From contig JXCB02000027.1 of the NCBI GenBank assembly GCA_000828075.3, positions 642,811-706,810 of the forward strand: 64,000 nt of DNA, in the 5' to 3' direction. The stretch comes from Tolypothrix campylonemoides VB511288. Lineage in GTDB: Bacteria > Cyanobacteriota > Cyanobacteriia > Cyanobacteriales > Nostocaceae. The notes under the pieces were generated by a model that ran no database searches, was not told the origin of the DNA, and saw only the letters and a list, made by a program, of their open reading frames with translations. The translations under genes were made by a program, and so were the position numbers. Shown here piece by piece: positions 8,567-17,486 of the stretch. Position 1 is the stretch's first letter. The number at the start of each line of letters is the position of its first letter.

Positions 8567-8790
8567 GCTTCTGGCTCTTGCAAAGACTGCCGCAATGCTG
8601 TAATTACATCTTCTGCTGATTGGTGTCGAAATTTGCCTGCACGGAAATCAGCCAAGGTTTGTTGGGCATCCGCAGCCATTTCTGCACGGCGACTTTCAAT
8701 ATGGCGGTTTTGCAGAATTTTGATCAGCATTTCCTGCTGCTCGTAGGGCAGTTGTAAAGCGATTTCTAGCACTTGGTCGAGGGTATTCAT
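8563..8790 (-). CDS. Antitoxin of a decayed RelE-type pair
   Basis: A 75-aa protein, MNTLDQVLEIALQLPYEQQE..., ending DVITALRQSLQEPEA. The N-terminal helices and acidic C-terminal tail are typical of cyanobacterial antitoxins encoded directly upstream of RelE/ParE toxins. The stop codon overlaps the toxin start (ATGA), so they were translationally coupled. Since the toxin is broken, this is now an orphan antitoxin that may still bind its promoter or neutralise a related toxin. Confidence 0.75.
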   Translation of the reverse strand: MNTLDQVLEIALQLPYEQQEMLIKILQNRHIESRRAEMAADAQQTLADFRAGKFRHQSAEDVITALRQSLQEPEA

Positions 8791-9146
8791 GAAATTAGGT
8801 TATTAGCTGGTGAGGGTGAAACAGCTTACGAAGTTGAGTAAATTGTATCGCTCATCCCCCCAATATCGAGGTGCTCTCTCCTCTTAATAGTGCGGTTGAA
8901 GCAACTTCCAACAGTCCGCACTAGGACTCTACTGAAGAACACCACGAACAATCTGATTATTGAAATTTTCATTACTTCGCAATTGTACCATTTTGAATTA
9001 CCCGTGCTGACGAAAGTCTAGCCAGTAAGCGATCGCGCGGAGCGCAGTGCCCCTTGGGCAATCGCGTATTCCAACCGGATTCAAACGTTGCTCAGCTTCT
9101 TGTCGGATTACTGCTGCTTGACGTTGACGTTCTAAGACTTGCATAC
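8791..9146. other. Intergenic, no gene seen
   Basis: A region of 356 bp. It holds repeat text GCGATCGCGCGGAGCGCAGTGCCCCTTGGGCAATCGC (9030-9066, HIP1-bearing) and no credible reading frame. An open frame over 9054-9287 is antisense to the acetyltransferase and lacks family features. Confidence 0.6.
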
Positions 9147-9698
9147 CTACAGGGGACGTTGCCAAGGCTCACTGTACTGCTGATATCCAACTCGCTTAAA
9201 AGTAGAAATCATTGGGATATTGTTCACATCTGTATCACAGAACACCCTCCAAACTCCTACATCTTGCAGTACCCTCGTTCCTTTTAACAATAAATCGGTT
9301 GCAAAGCCCTGTCCACGATATTCTGGCAAAACTCCAATGTAGTAGATAGTTGCTTCTTCCAAACCATCTTTAGCACAGCCCTGATAGATCACAGGGAAAA
9401 CAAACCCAACGGCTTTATTATCGCTAGTAACTCCAATCTGCCACCATTCATTTTGATACGAGAATCCATCTTTCGACTCAGCTAGAAACTGCTCCGCAAC
9501 TTGTCGAGAACCACGTTCCATGACTTGTTTTTGATCACTGGCATCAATCGATGACTCCATAACCTGAGCAACTGCTGAAACTAACACTTCATGACTCAGG
9601 GTTTTAGCAGGTTTGAACTCCAATCGAGAAGGAACCTCAATCAACGGTTTAGACCCTTCCCAAACAAAGGGGACTTTCAAGTAAGTTTGCTGACTCAT
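9147..9698 (-). CDS. GNAT-family N-acetyltransferase
   Basis: A 183-aa acetyl-CoA-dependent N-acyltransferase; the substrate is unknown. The acetyl-CoA-binding motif A is clear: YIGVLPEYRGQGFATDLLL (about residues 119-137), preceded by a beta strand reading NKAVGFVFPVIYQ and followed by RVFCDTDVNNIPMISTFKRV and GY, the usual GNAT C-terminal pattern. The N-terminal 85 residues form an additional helical region. Monocistronic. Confidence 0.88.
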   Translation of the reverse strand: MSQQTYLKVPFVWEGSKPLIEVPSRLEFKPAKTLSHEVLVSAVAQVMESSIDASDQKQVMERGSRQVAEQFLAESKDGFSYQNEWWQIGVTSDNKAVGFVFPVIYQGCAKDGLEEATIYYIGVLPEYRGQGFATDLLLKGTRVLQDVGVWRVFCDTDVNNIPMISTFKRVGYQQYSEPWQRPL

Positions 9699-9797
9699 AG
9701 AATCAACTGAAATCTTGCTATTTTAAGGGGCAGCTTAGCACAACCAAAGCAAGTCAACAGATAACTAGCAGCCTAAGTATTTATTATAGGGGATTTT

Positions 9798-9887
9798 TCC
9801 GTATAATTACCCTGTTCGGATTAGTTACACTGAATTTTCTTGGCTCTTTTTCCGACATTAGACGGAAACTATCCGTATAAGTACCCT
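9798..9887. repeat. Pair of TCCGTATAAnTACCCT direct repeats
   Basis: TCCGTATAATTACCCT (9798-9813) and TCCGTATAAGTACCCT (9872-9887) are direct repeats 74 bp apart in the gap between the acetyltransferase and the Uma2 gene. They could be an operator pair or repeat DNA; no further evidence. Confidence 0.4.
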
Positions 9888-9923
9888 ATTTAAGGTAAAG
9901 TAATCTATCGCAGAGACGGCGTA

Positions 9924-10511
9924 TCAGTTCCGCCCAGCCAGCACTCGCTTGGCACTTAAATCCAAGCCTGGGAAAGTGGCAGATATGATGCGTTCTTCTC
10001 CTACGTATGCAACAGCATCATAGAACCCTTCTACTAAGGTGCATACCGTTACCACCTCTTGAATGGGATCAACAATCCAGTATTCGGGAATTTCGAGGAC
10101 GGCATACTCGGAACGCTTGCTGCGGTAATCTGTAGTTTGGGTAGATTCGCTGACGACTTCCACTACGAGTATGGGGGGAGGTTCGTTGAGTTCGATGACT
10201 GCTTCCCGGTTGAAGAGCGCTTCCCACTGCTCAATTGGTAAAACTACCACGTCTGGAACCCGCGAAGTGTCCCAGCGTCCTCCGCGTGGCGAACGAATCC
10301 CGACAGAAAACTTTTGTGCTGTCCAATTCCTTCCCATCTTGGCACTTTCATCATCGAAGGTTCGTTCTAAAAACTTGGAGATTCCGCCATGCTTACTAGT
10401 ACCAAGACTCATGGGGATTAATTCTCCATCCACCAATTCGTATTGGGTATCCGTGCCATCGTCATACTTGAGATACTCTGCAAAAGTCAGTTTCTTGGTT
10501 GCTGCGGTCAT
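9924..10511 (-). CDS. Uma2-family (DUF820) putative endonuclease
   Basis: A 195-aa member of the Uma2 family, a PD-(D/E)XK nuclease-fold group hugely expanded in cyanobacteria; biological role unknown. Visible family features: LTFAEYLKY and YELVDGELIPM near the N-terminus, SRVPDVVVLP (catalytic Asp), PPILVVEVVSEST (Glu), YRSKRSEYAVLEIPEYWIVD (Lys). The start is set at the ATG at 10511 (MTAATKKLTFAEYL); an ATG at 10529 adds six residues. Longer frames upstream would overlap the purH leader on the other strand. Divergent from purH. Confidence 0.88.
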   Translation of the reverse strand: MTAATKKLTFAEYLKYDDGTDTQYELVDGELIPMSLGTSKHGGISKFLERTFDDESAKMGRNWTAQKFSVGIRSPRGGRWDTSRVPDVVVLPIEQWEALFNREAVIELNEPPPILVVEVVSESTQTTDYRSKRSEYAVLEIPEYWIVDPIQEVVTVCTLVEGFYDAVAYVGEERIISATFPGLDLSAKRVLAGRN

Positions 10512-10678
10512 AGCGATCGCACTCTTCATCGATGACTCAATACAGCTATTGTATTCCAGACGATGCTTCGCCTTCACGCCAAGTACCTGTTCAAGCCGCT
10601 TTGCGTCTACGTGCCTTGCCGATTTGTACAATAGACATCTGCACTAACTGTACATACACCAAAGGAAACTGGGGAACT

Positions 10679-12232
10679 ATGGCGCGTCTAGCACTGCTGA
10701 GTGTATCTAATAAAACAGGATTAATCGATTTTGCTCGTAGTCTCGTAGAAGAATTTGACTTTGAATTAATTAGCAGTGGAGGGACAGCCAAAGCACTGAA
10801 AGATGCGGGACTACCAGTTATGAAAGTAGCTGATTACACAGGTTCACCAGAAATTCTAGGTGGTCGAGTCAAAACGCTGCATCCTCGAATTCATGGCGGC
10901 ATTTTAGCACGGCGGGATGTGCCTGAAGATGTGGCAGATTTGGAAAATAACCAAATTCGCCCGATTGATTTAGTCGTGGTGAACCTTTATCCTTTTGAAG
11001 AAACTATTGCCAAACAAGGCGTGACTTTACCTGAGGCGATCGAGCAAATTGATATTGGTGGTCCTGCTATGCTTAGGGCTGCTTCAAAAAACTTTGCCCA
11101 TTTAACCATTTTATGTAATCCGGCGCAGTATGAAGAATATTTACAGGAAATGCGCCGCTCAAGTGGCAAACCTTCCCTAGAGTTTCGCCAAAAGTGTGCC
11201 TTAAAAGGATTCTTGCATACGTCTAGCTATGACCAGGCTATAGCAGCATACCTGAGCAGTCACCTCACGCCCACTAGCAAAGAGGGGGAATTACCCCAAC
11301 AGTACACTCTTGGGGGCAAACAACTGCAATCTCTCCGGTACGGCGAAAATCCCCATCAACCTGCTGCTTGGTATCAAACTGGTACGAGTCCAACTGGATG
11401 GGCAGCTGCTACTAAACTTCAAGGCAAAGAACTGAGTTACAATAATTTGGTTGATTTAGAAGCAGCACGGCGCATCATTTCTGAATTCATCGATACGCCA
11501 GCAGCAACAATTATCAAACACACAAATCCCTGTGGTGTCGCTTTGGGAAATACTCTGCAAGAAGCTTACCAAAAAGCATTCAACGCTGACTCTGTTTCTG
11601 CTTTTGGTGGAATTGTCGCATTAAACCGTCCGATTGACGCGGAAACTGCTACTGAGTTAACAAAGACATTTTTAGAATGCGTGGTTGCACCAAGTTGTGA
11701 TGCCCAAGCACAAGAAATTCTAGCTGCTAAATCAAAAGTGAGGGTATTAATTTTACCAGAATTGGGCAGTGGACCGAAAGAAACTGTAAAAGTCATCGCT
11801 GGCGGTTTGCTTGTGCAATCTTCAGATGACGTAGTAGCTGACACGAGTAAATGGCAAATCGTCACGGAAAAGAAACCTACTGATGATGACTTGGCAGAAT
11901 TGTTGTTTGCTTGGAAAGTTTGCAAGCACGTTAAGTCTAATGCGATTGTTGTAAGTGGCGATCGCACCACGTCGGGTGTAGGCGCAGGTCAAATGAACCG
12001 CGTTGGCTCAGTTAAAATTGCTTTAGAACAAGCTGGAGAAAAAACCCAAGGTGCAATTCTCGCCAGTGATGGGTTCTTTCCCTTCGACGATTCAGTCAGA
12101 ACAGCAGCCGCAGCGGGAATTAAGGCGATTGTGCAACCAGGAGGAAGTTTGCGCGATCAAGATTCGGTTCAAGCTGCTAATGAACTGGGCTTAGTCATGG
12201 TATTGACAGGTATTCGTCACTTTTTACATTAA
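10679..12232 (+). CDS. purH: Bifunctional AICAR formyltransferase/IMP cyclohydrolase
   Basis: Performs the last two steps of IMP synthesis: formylation of AICAR from 10-formyl-THF and ring closure to IMP. The 517-aa length is normal. The cyclohydrolase domain (about 1-190) shows SGGTAKALKDAG and GGRVKTLHPRIHGGIL. The transformylase domain carries the catalytic KHTNPCGVA (Lys-His pair), GAGQMNRVGS, ASDGFFPFDDSVR and IVQPGGSLRDQ. The ATG at 10679, preceded by AAAGGAAACTGGGGAACT, gives the family N-terminus MARLALLSVSNKTGL; the frame is open upstream but that text is antisense to Uma2 and not conserved. Followed by tandem repeats and two small RNAs. Confidence 0.97.
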   Translation: MARLALLSVSNKTGLIDFARSLVEEFDFELISSGGTAKALKDAGLPVMKVADYTGSPEILGGRVKTLHPRIHGGILARRDVPEDVADLENNQIRPIDLVVVNLYPFEETIAKQGVTLPEAIEQIDIGGPAMLRAASKNFAHLTILCNPAQYEEYLQEMRRSSGKPSLEFRQKCALKGFLHTSSYDQAIAAYLSSHLTPTSKEGELPQQYTLGGKQLQSLRYGENPHQPAAWYQTGTSPTGWAAATKLQGKELSYNNLVDLEAARRIISEFIDTPAATIIKHTNPCGVALGNTLQEAYQKAFNADSVSAFGGIVALNRPIDAETATELTKTFLECVVAPSCDAQAQEILAAKSKVRVLILPELGSGPKETVKVIAGGLLVQSSDDVVADTSKWQIVTEKKPTDDDLAELLFAWKVCKHVKSNAIVVSGDRTTSGVGAGQMNRVGSVKIALEQAGEKTQGAILASDGFFPFDDSVRTAAAAGIKAIVQPGGSLRDQDSVQAANELGLVMVLTGIRHFLH

Positions 12233-12236
12233 AACA

Positions 12237-12354
12237 GTGACCAGTACCAGCCGCAGTGACCAGTACCAGCCGCAGTGAACAGTACCAGCCGCAGTGAACA
12301 GTGACCAAAAAACTGACAACTGATAACTGATAACTGATAACTGGTAACTGTTAA
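12237..12354. repeat. CAGTGACCAGTACCAGCCG and ACTGATA tandem repeats
   Basis: Three or four units of CAGTGA(C/A)CAGTACCAGCCG (12237-12300) followed by repeated AACTGATAACTGATAACTG heptamers (12310-12354), immediately downstream of the purH stop codon. Confidence 0.85.
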
Positions 12355-12449
12355 AAATTCCTGCCCAAAGGCAGATGTGAACATAGGTACAAACCATAAA
12401 ACATCGAAAATTAGTTATGCCTTATGTCTGAAGAGGGAGTGCGGTTGCC

Positions 12450-12461
12450 AAAGTGTCACTT
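12450..12461 (+). promoter_or_regulatory. Conserved upstream element of first small RNA
   Basis: AAAGTGTCACTT occurs 44 bp before the first base of the conserved RNA text and again at 12608-12619, 43 bp before the second copy. TTGACC (12481) and TATATG (12499), versus TTGGAC and TAATTG in copy 2, occupy equal positions between this element and the RNA. Conservation with equal spacing suggests a shared promoter or activator site. Confidence 0.5.
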
Positions 12462-12504
12462 ACTATAACTCTCATTAGAATTGACCCGTGATATTGTTTA
12501 TATG

Positions 12505-12573
12505 GTGTGAGGAGTAAGTTGAAAACAGAAAGCGCCTGGAGTCGAAACACGGCAAGACGTCCAGGCGCTTTTT
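12505..12573 (+). ncRNA. Small structured RNA, candidate Yfr2 family, copy 1
   Basis: Starts GTGTGAGGAGTAAGTTG, followed by a strong hairpin AAGCGCCTGGAGTC - GAAACACGGCAA - GACGTCCAGGCGCTT ending in TTTTT, a factor-independent terminator shape. The 5' GTGTGAGGAGT is an exact complement of ACTCCTCACAC, the conserved single-stranded motif of the cyanobacterial RNA Yfr1; Yfr2-family RNAs are, as I recall, reported to be able to pair with Yfr1 and to carry a GGAAACA-type loop. No reading frame is present. The family name is an inference; that it is a transcribed, terminated unit is better supported because two diverged copies keep the same layout. Confidence 0.6.
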
Positions 12574-12607
12574 GCTATCTTATGAAGGTAGCAAAGGTTC
12601 AGTTTTG

Positions 12608-12619
12608 AAAGTGTCACTT
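12608..12619 (+). promoter_or_regulatory. Conserved upstream element of second small RNA
   Basis: Second AAAGTGTCACTT, with the same spacing to the following GTGTGAGGAG as in copy 1, although most of the text between is diverged. Confidence 0.5.
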
Positions 12620-12661
12620 GCCATACTTGTGTTTTCAGTTGGACGGTGTTATTCTCTAATT

Positions 12662-12735
12662 GTGTGTGAGGAGCAAGTGTAAAGCAAAAAGCGCTGGGGG
12701 TGGAAACACGGTAACACTCCCTGGCGCTTTTTGTT
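12662..12735 (+). ncRNA. Small structured RNA, candidate Yfr2 family, copy 2
   Basis: Tandem paralogue of 12505-12573. GTGTGAGGAGCAAGTG is followed by the hairpin AAAAGCGCTGGGGGTG - GAAACACGGTAA - CACTCCCTGGCGCTTTT with a T-rich tail. The apical text GTGGAAACACGG contains GGAAACA. The stem differs from copy 1 at several positions while pairing is kept, which is evidence for selection on structure. Confidence 0.6.
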
Positions 12736-12739
12736 TTAG

Positions 12740-13254
12740 CTGAGTCCGCAATTCATCTCTCACTTACCCGTTACAGGAGTGATAAGATAAATTGCGGGAT
12801 AAAAACGAGGCTTCGCCGTGAGACTTCGGCGTGATCTCAGTCGAACGGTACACCCTCTTTGATTGGTGGGAAAAGATTGGTGGGAAAATAAAAGGTGTCG
12901 TGATGTTTTCTTTTCGTGGTTCTGGTAAAGAATCTATCCACTCATCAACAAGGCTAGTGATAGTGCTGTCTATTTCAGCACACTATAACAGTAACTTATG
13001 ATATCTGCGGTTAGTAATCCTTAGATTCCATCTCTCTTCTACGGGTACTAGAAAGGCGATCGCCCTACATAGTATCGCATTCAATCAAAAATTGTTATAA
13101 TAAAAGTTAAAAAAACATTAAGGTTATTTTTAAAAATTAAAATTCATGATTAGTAATTCGTAGTTACTCGCTTGATTACGATTTACTAATTATTTGGTAA
13201 TATTTTATTTCAAAATAAAAAAATCTTAAATAGACTATTTAATAATGAAAGTAT
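12740..13254. other. Intergenic, AT-rich, no gene seen
   Basis: Holds a small inverted repeat GGCTTCGCCGTGAGACTTCGGCG (12810-12832), a direct pair GATTGGTGGGAAAA (12861 and 12875), one HIP1 octamer near 13058, and then strongly AT-rich DNA (13080-13254) that probably contains the promoter of the next gene. Confidence 0.5.
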
Positions 13255-14307
13255 ATGTCAAAGAGCTTAACACCCGACTCTTTCAGCCCTTGGAATATTT
13301 CCGAAAGTGACTTTCCGTCTAATGGTAGTCCTTCTGAACAACTAGAATTTTTATTAAACTATGCAATTCTAGCTCCATCGGGACACAATAGTCAGCCTTG
13401 GCTGTTTAAAATCGCTCACGAAACTATCGAACTTTATGCTGATAGAACCCGTGCTTTACCTGTCTGTGACCCCCAAGACCGGGAATTGACTATGAGTTGC
13501 GGTGCAGCACTGTTGAATTTACGCTTAGCAATAAGGCACTTTGGCTACACTGATGCAGTAAAGACTTTTCCTAACCCTGAGGATCCAGATTTGCTGGCTC
13601 ATGTCTGGTTAGGCAATCCCAGAGAGGAAAATGAAGAGGAACATCTGCTGTTCGCGACAATTACTAGGCGACGCACCAACAGGTTACCCTTCCAAAATTG
13701 GGACGTTCCAGAAACGCTGCTTTCTATTATGCGAACATCTGCAGTTCAGGAAGGTGCTTGGCTTATGACAATTGAAGGCGAAGACCTTCGCAATGCGGTG
13801 GCTAATTTAATTGCAGAAGGCGATCGCATTCAAATGGCAAACCCTCATTTTCGTCGCGAACTAGCTGCTTGGATTCACCCCAGTCGTAAAATCACCCGTG
13901 ATGGTATGCCTGCTTATGCTCAAAGTGTCAGGCAACTGCTGGACTTTGTCACCCCCATTGTTGCCCATATTAATCGCACCTTCGACATAGGCAGAGGACA
14001 AGCAGCAAAAGATCGGGAATTAGCTATTGGGTCACCTATTCTTGCCGTTTTAGGAACCGATGAAGACACTCCCGTTCACTGGTTTAGCGCTGGACAGGCG
14101 TTGGAGAAAGTTCTGCTGCTTGGACAGGCGGTTGGTGTTTCTGCATCGTACTTAAATCAACCTATACAAGTAGCACAACTGCGTCCTGAACTCCGAACTC
14201 TTCTCAATAAACCCGGTTATCCCCAGGTATTGCTGCGTCTTGGTTTTGGTTCTGAAGTAAAACCCACACCTCGAAGACCAGTCAGTGAAGTCCTTTTATC
14301 TGAGTAA
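13255..14307 (+). CDS. Acg-family FMN-binding nitroreductase homologue
   Basis: A 350-aa member of the Acg/nitroreductase-fold family (two degenerate nitroreductase modules in one chain). Visible: LLNYAILAPSGHNSQPWLF (about residues 29-47), RTRALPVCDPQDREL and SCGAALLNLRLAI in the first module; SPILAVLGTDEDTPVHWFSA and GQALEKVLLLGQAVGVSASY in the second. FMN binding is expected. In mycobacteria Acg is thought to sequester FMN rather than reduce nitro compounds, and the cyanobacterial role is unknown. Start ATG at 13255 follows AT-rich DNA. Monocistronic. Confidence 0.85.
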   Translation: MSKSLTPDSFSPWNISESDFPSNGSPSEQLEFLLNYAILAPSGHNSQPWLFKIAHETIELYADRTRALPVCDPQDRELTMSCGAALLNLRLAIRHFGYTDAVKTFPNPEDPDLLAHVWLGNPREENEEEHLLFATITRRRTNRLPFQNWDVPETLLSIMRTSAVQEGAWLMTIEGEDLRNAVANLIAEGDRIQMANPHFRRELAAWIHPSRKITRDGMPAYAQSVRQLLDFVTPIVAHINRTFDIGRGQAAKDRELAIGSPILAVLGTDEDTPVHWFSAGQALEKVLLLGQAVGVSASYLNQPIQVAQLRPELRTLLNKPGYPQVLLRLGFGSEVKPTPRRPVSEVLLSE

Positions 14308-14560
14308 TACTAAAAACTATTAAACCTCATAAAGTTTTGTACAACTGAAAATAAGCCAACCGAAAATTTTAAGTATATTATCTTATTGACAAAAAGCAGA
14401 CTGTCTTAAATTATTACGAATACAGTCGATAGATGGTCGGGGTAGTTTAACTAGTATCCTTTTCTCAAAAAATGTAACTCAATTACCCAATCAGGACTGC
14501 TAGATTGGAAATATGTGTTGTGCTGCTTGCAAAACTGACCAACGGATAGAGATTATCTTT

Positions 14561-17374
14561 ATGAAGAGCAAGAATCAAGTCATCTTCGCCTTATTGTTGA
14601 GAAGCGCTATCGTCTTTTCACCCGTGCTAGTGTCCGTTGGTATTGCCAGTGCGCAAAGAACACCTTCTTCCCCACAAGCTGCGCTGTCTAATCAAAATCG
14701 GCAAGAACTCCCACGACTGACAGAAGAACATCGCGCCTTTCTTCGTACAACCATCTTGTTCAATGTCTGGCTAGCCATACTGACTTTAGTACCAGTCACA
14801 GTTATTGCTGCTTTATTGCTCCTGCGACGGGTTGCCATTCGTGAGATAGTTGATAGAGCAATGGAACGGCTACAGGGACTCGAAGAGTTAGAAAAACAGC
14901 TAGTCATTGTTAAGCAAGAAGCACAAAAGCTCATCCAAGAAACTAAAAATATCACTTCTGACTTAGACAAGGAAGTAGAAGCACTTCAACAAAAAATCAA
15001 AATAGAGCAAGAAAATTTATCTAGACTTCCAGTTGAAATATCTCAGTCAAGAAAGCAATTTTTAGCAGAATTAGAAACAGCAATCAAGAACTCTAAACAA
15101 GATGTAAAAAGTTTAGAATCTGAGTTTGCATCTCAAGTTTCTGAGTTACAATTGCAAGCCGAACAACAAAGAAATATAACTGTTGAAAATTTAGGAAAAT
15201 TAGAAACAGAAGTTGCATCACATCTCTCGGAATTACAAGTAGGTGTTCAACAGCAAAAAGATATCGCCCTTGAGAATTTAGAAAAGTCAAGTTCAGAGTT
15301 TGTCATCCACCTGTCTGAATTAGAGTCAGATACTGAGCAACAAAAAAACAAAATTCTGGCAAGTTTGGAGCAATTGCGCTCAGAATTTACGTCACAACTG
15401 TCTGAATTACAGTCTGGTGTAGAACAACAAAAAAATGTGGCACTGGAAAATTTAGAAAAATCCAGTTCAGAATTTACATATCAAGTTTCGGGATTACAGT
15501 CACAGACGGAACAGCAAAAGAATACTATCCTTGAAAGTTTGCAGCAATTGCGCTCAGAATTTACATTGCAAGTTTTGGAATTACAGTATGATATTCAACA
15601 ACAAAAGGATGTAGCACTGGAAAATTTAGAAAAATCTAGTTCGGAGTTTACAGATCAAGTTTCGGGATTGCAGTCACAGACGGAACAGCAAAAGAACAAA
15701 ATTCTGGAAAATTTGGAGCAATTGCGCTTAGAATTTACATCGCGACTGTCTCAATTACAGTCTGGTGTAGAACAACAAAAAGATGTGGCACTAGAAAATT
15801 TAGAAAAATCCAGTTCCGAGTTTGTTACCCACCTGTCTGAATTAGAGTCAGATACTGAGCAGCAAAAGAATACTATCCTTGAAAATTTAGAGCAATTGCG
15901 CTTAGAATTTACATCGCAACTGTCTCAATTACAGTCTGGTGTAGAACAACAAAAAAATGTGGCACTGGAAAATTTAGAAAAATCCAGTTCCGAGTTTACA
16001 GAGCAAGTTTCGGGATTGCAATCACAGACGGAACAGCAAAAGAATACTATCCTTGAAAACTTAGAGCAATTGCGTTCAGAATTTACATCTCTCCTGTCTC
16101 AATTACAGTCTGGTGTAGAACAACAAAGGGATGTAGCACTGGAGAATTTAGAAAAATCCAGTTCGGAGTTTACAGATCAAGTTTCGGGATTGCAGTCTGA
16201 TACTGAGCAACAAAAAGATGCGATTCGTGAGAGCATGGAGCAATTGCGCTTAGAATTTGCATCTCTCCTGTCTCAGTTACAAGTTGAAGCTCAACAACAA
16301 AAAGAAACAATTATAGAAAATTTAGAGAAATCTGGCACTGAGTTTGCATCTCAGTTCTCAGAATTACAGCGGAATGCTCAACAAAGAAAAAATAACATTC
16401 TTGACAAGCTAGGAAAATTAGAATCAGAATTTGTATCTCAAGTTTCTGAATTGCACAGGGATGCTCAACAAAGAAAAAATATCATGGTTGAGCAACAGTC
16501 TGAAGTTACACCTCCTTCTAGCACAGAATCTCCTACTCCTAAAGTCGAGGAAAAAATACAGGAGGTACCACAGCAAGCAGAGGTTAAAGAACATACAGAG
16601 ACTCAGCAAGAGCCGACAGTTAATGATTATCTCAAACAAGGAGATGTTCTTTTCTCCCAAAAACAGTATGAAGATGCACTTGCTGCTTATAACCAAGCAG
16701 TGAAAATTCACCCCAAAGATGCTGTAGCTTGGTTGAACCGAGGTATGGTTTTAGCACGGTTGAAACAGTACAAAGAGGCGATCGCCTCGTACGAAAAAGC
16801 TTTGAAAATCAAGCCAGATTACCATCAAGCTTGGGTTGACTTGGGTGTAGCATTCGGATATTTGCGAAGACACAAGGAAGCTTTTGTTTCTTTTAAAAAA
16901 GCGACGCAAATTAAGCCTGATGATGCTGTCGCATGGTTTAATAGGGGTCTAGCTTTGCAAGAGTTGGAACGATACGAAGACGCAATAGTTTGTTTTGACA
17001 AAGCCATTAAACTCAAGCCCGAGTCCTACAAAGCTTGGAATAACCGAGGTTACGCTTTAGTTAGGCTAGGACGCGATGATGAAGCTATTGAAAGCTTCAA
17101 TAAGGCACTAGAAATGAAACCAGACTACGCCAGTGCTTACTATAACAAAGCCGCTTGTTATGCACTGCAAAGACAGGTTGAGTTAGCGCTGGAAAATTTG
17201 CAACGAGCAGTTGAGATTAATCCTAATTATAAAGAAGAGGCGTCAAGTGACATCGATTTTGATGAAATTGCCAGGGATAAGCATTTCCGGCAATTTGTTG
17301 CTGAAGTGAATATAACAGATAACCCTAATGTCAGGAGCATACAACAGACAAGTAAGATAATTCGTCAAGCTTAA
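14561..17374 (+). CDS. Membrane-anchored coiled-coil repeat and TPR protein
   Basis: A 937-aa protein from the ATG at 14561, chosen because it opens a signal-like segment (MKSKNQVIFALLLRSAIVFS...IASAQ, residues 1-32). A second hydrophobic segment (about 63-92, VWLAILTLVPVTVIAALLLL) probably anchors it. Residues about 100-185 are coiled coil, and about 186-643 are some 15-16 copies of a 29-residue repeat, e.g. LENLEKSSSEF..QVSGLQS.TEQQK, in which alternating copies (NLEKSSSEF versus LEQLRSEF) form a 58-residue super-repeat. After a Pro/Glu-rich linker, six TPR motifs (about 687-880) end in a segment reading SDIDFDEIARDKHFRQFV. Family and function are not recognised; the layout suggests an envelope scaffold with a TPR docking domain. 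The DNA repeats (87 and 174 bp) are similar enough to recombine, so length may vary among strains. Confidence 0.85.
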   Translation: MKSKNQVIFALLLRSAIVFSPVLVSVGIASAQRTPSSPQAALSNQNRQELPRLTEEHRAFLRTTILFNVWLAILTLVPVTVIAALLLLRRVAIREIVDRAMERLQGLEELEKQLVIVKQEAQKLIQETKNITSDLDKEVEALQQKIKIEQENLSRLPVEISQSRKQFLAELETAIKNSKQDVKSLESEFASQVSELQLQAEQQRNITVENLGKLETEVASHLSELQVGVQQQKDIALENLEKSSSEFVIHLSELESDTEQQKNKILASLEQLRSEFTSQLSELQSGVEQQKNVALENLEKSSSEFTYQVSGLQSQTEQQKNTILESLQQLRSEFTLQVLELQYDIQQQKDVALENLEKSSSEFTDQVSGLQSQTEQQKNKILENLEQLRLEFTSRLSQLQSGVEQQKDVALENLEKSSSEFVTHLSELESDTEQQKNTILENLEQLRLEFTSQLSQLQSGVEQQKNVALENLEKSSSEFTEQVSGLQSQTEQQKNTILENLEQLRSEFTSLLSQLQSGVEQQRDVALENLEKSSSEFTDQVSGLQSDTEQQKDAIRESMEQLRLEFASLLSQLQVEAQQQKETIIENLEKSGTEFASQFSELQRNAQQRKNNILDKLGKLESEFVSQVSELHRDAQQRKNIMVEQQSEVTPPSSTESPTPKVEEKIQEVPQQAEVKEHTETQQEPTVNDYLKQGDVLFSQKQYEDALAAYNQAVKIHPKDAVAWLNRGMVLARLKQYKEAIASYEKALKIKPDYHQAWVDLGVAFGYLRRHKEAFVSFKKATQIKPDDAVAWFNRGLALQELERYEDAIVCFDKAIKLKPESYKAWNNRGYALVRLGRDDEAIESFNKALEMKPDYASAYYNKAACYALQRQVELALENLQRAVEINPNYKEEASSDIDFDEIARDKHFRQFVAEVNITDNPNVRSIQQTSKIIRQA

Positions 17375-17486
17375 GCGTGTGAACTATCAGGAAAGTTAAT
17401 CAGAACTTAGGACTTATTGCTCGAAGTACCTAAGCAATATGTGAAGAGAAGCCAATCTCCTCACATAATTGACTTGACAGTTGTCC

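Noticed and set aside
16424..16711. Open frames overlapping the coiled-coil/TPR gene on both strands
   Set aside because: They are shadows of the repeated coding sequence and lack start signals.
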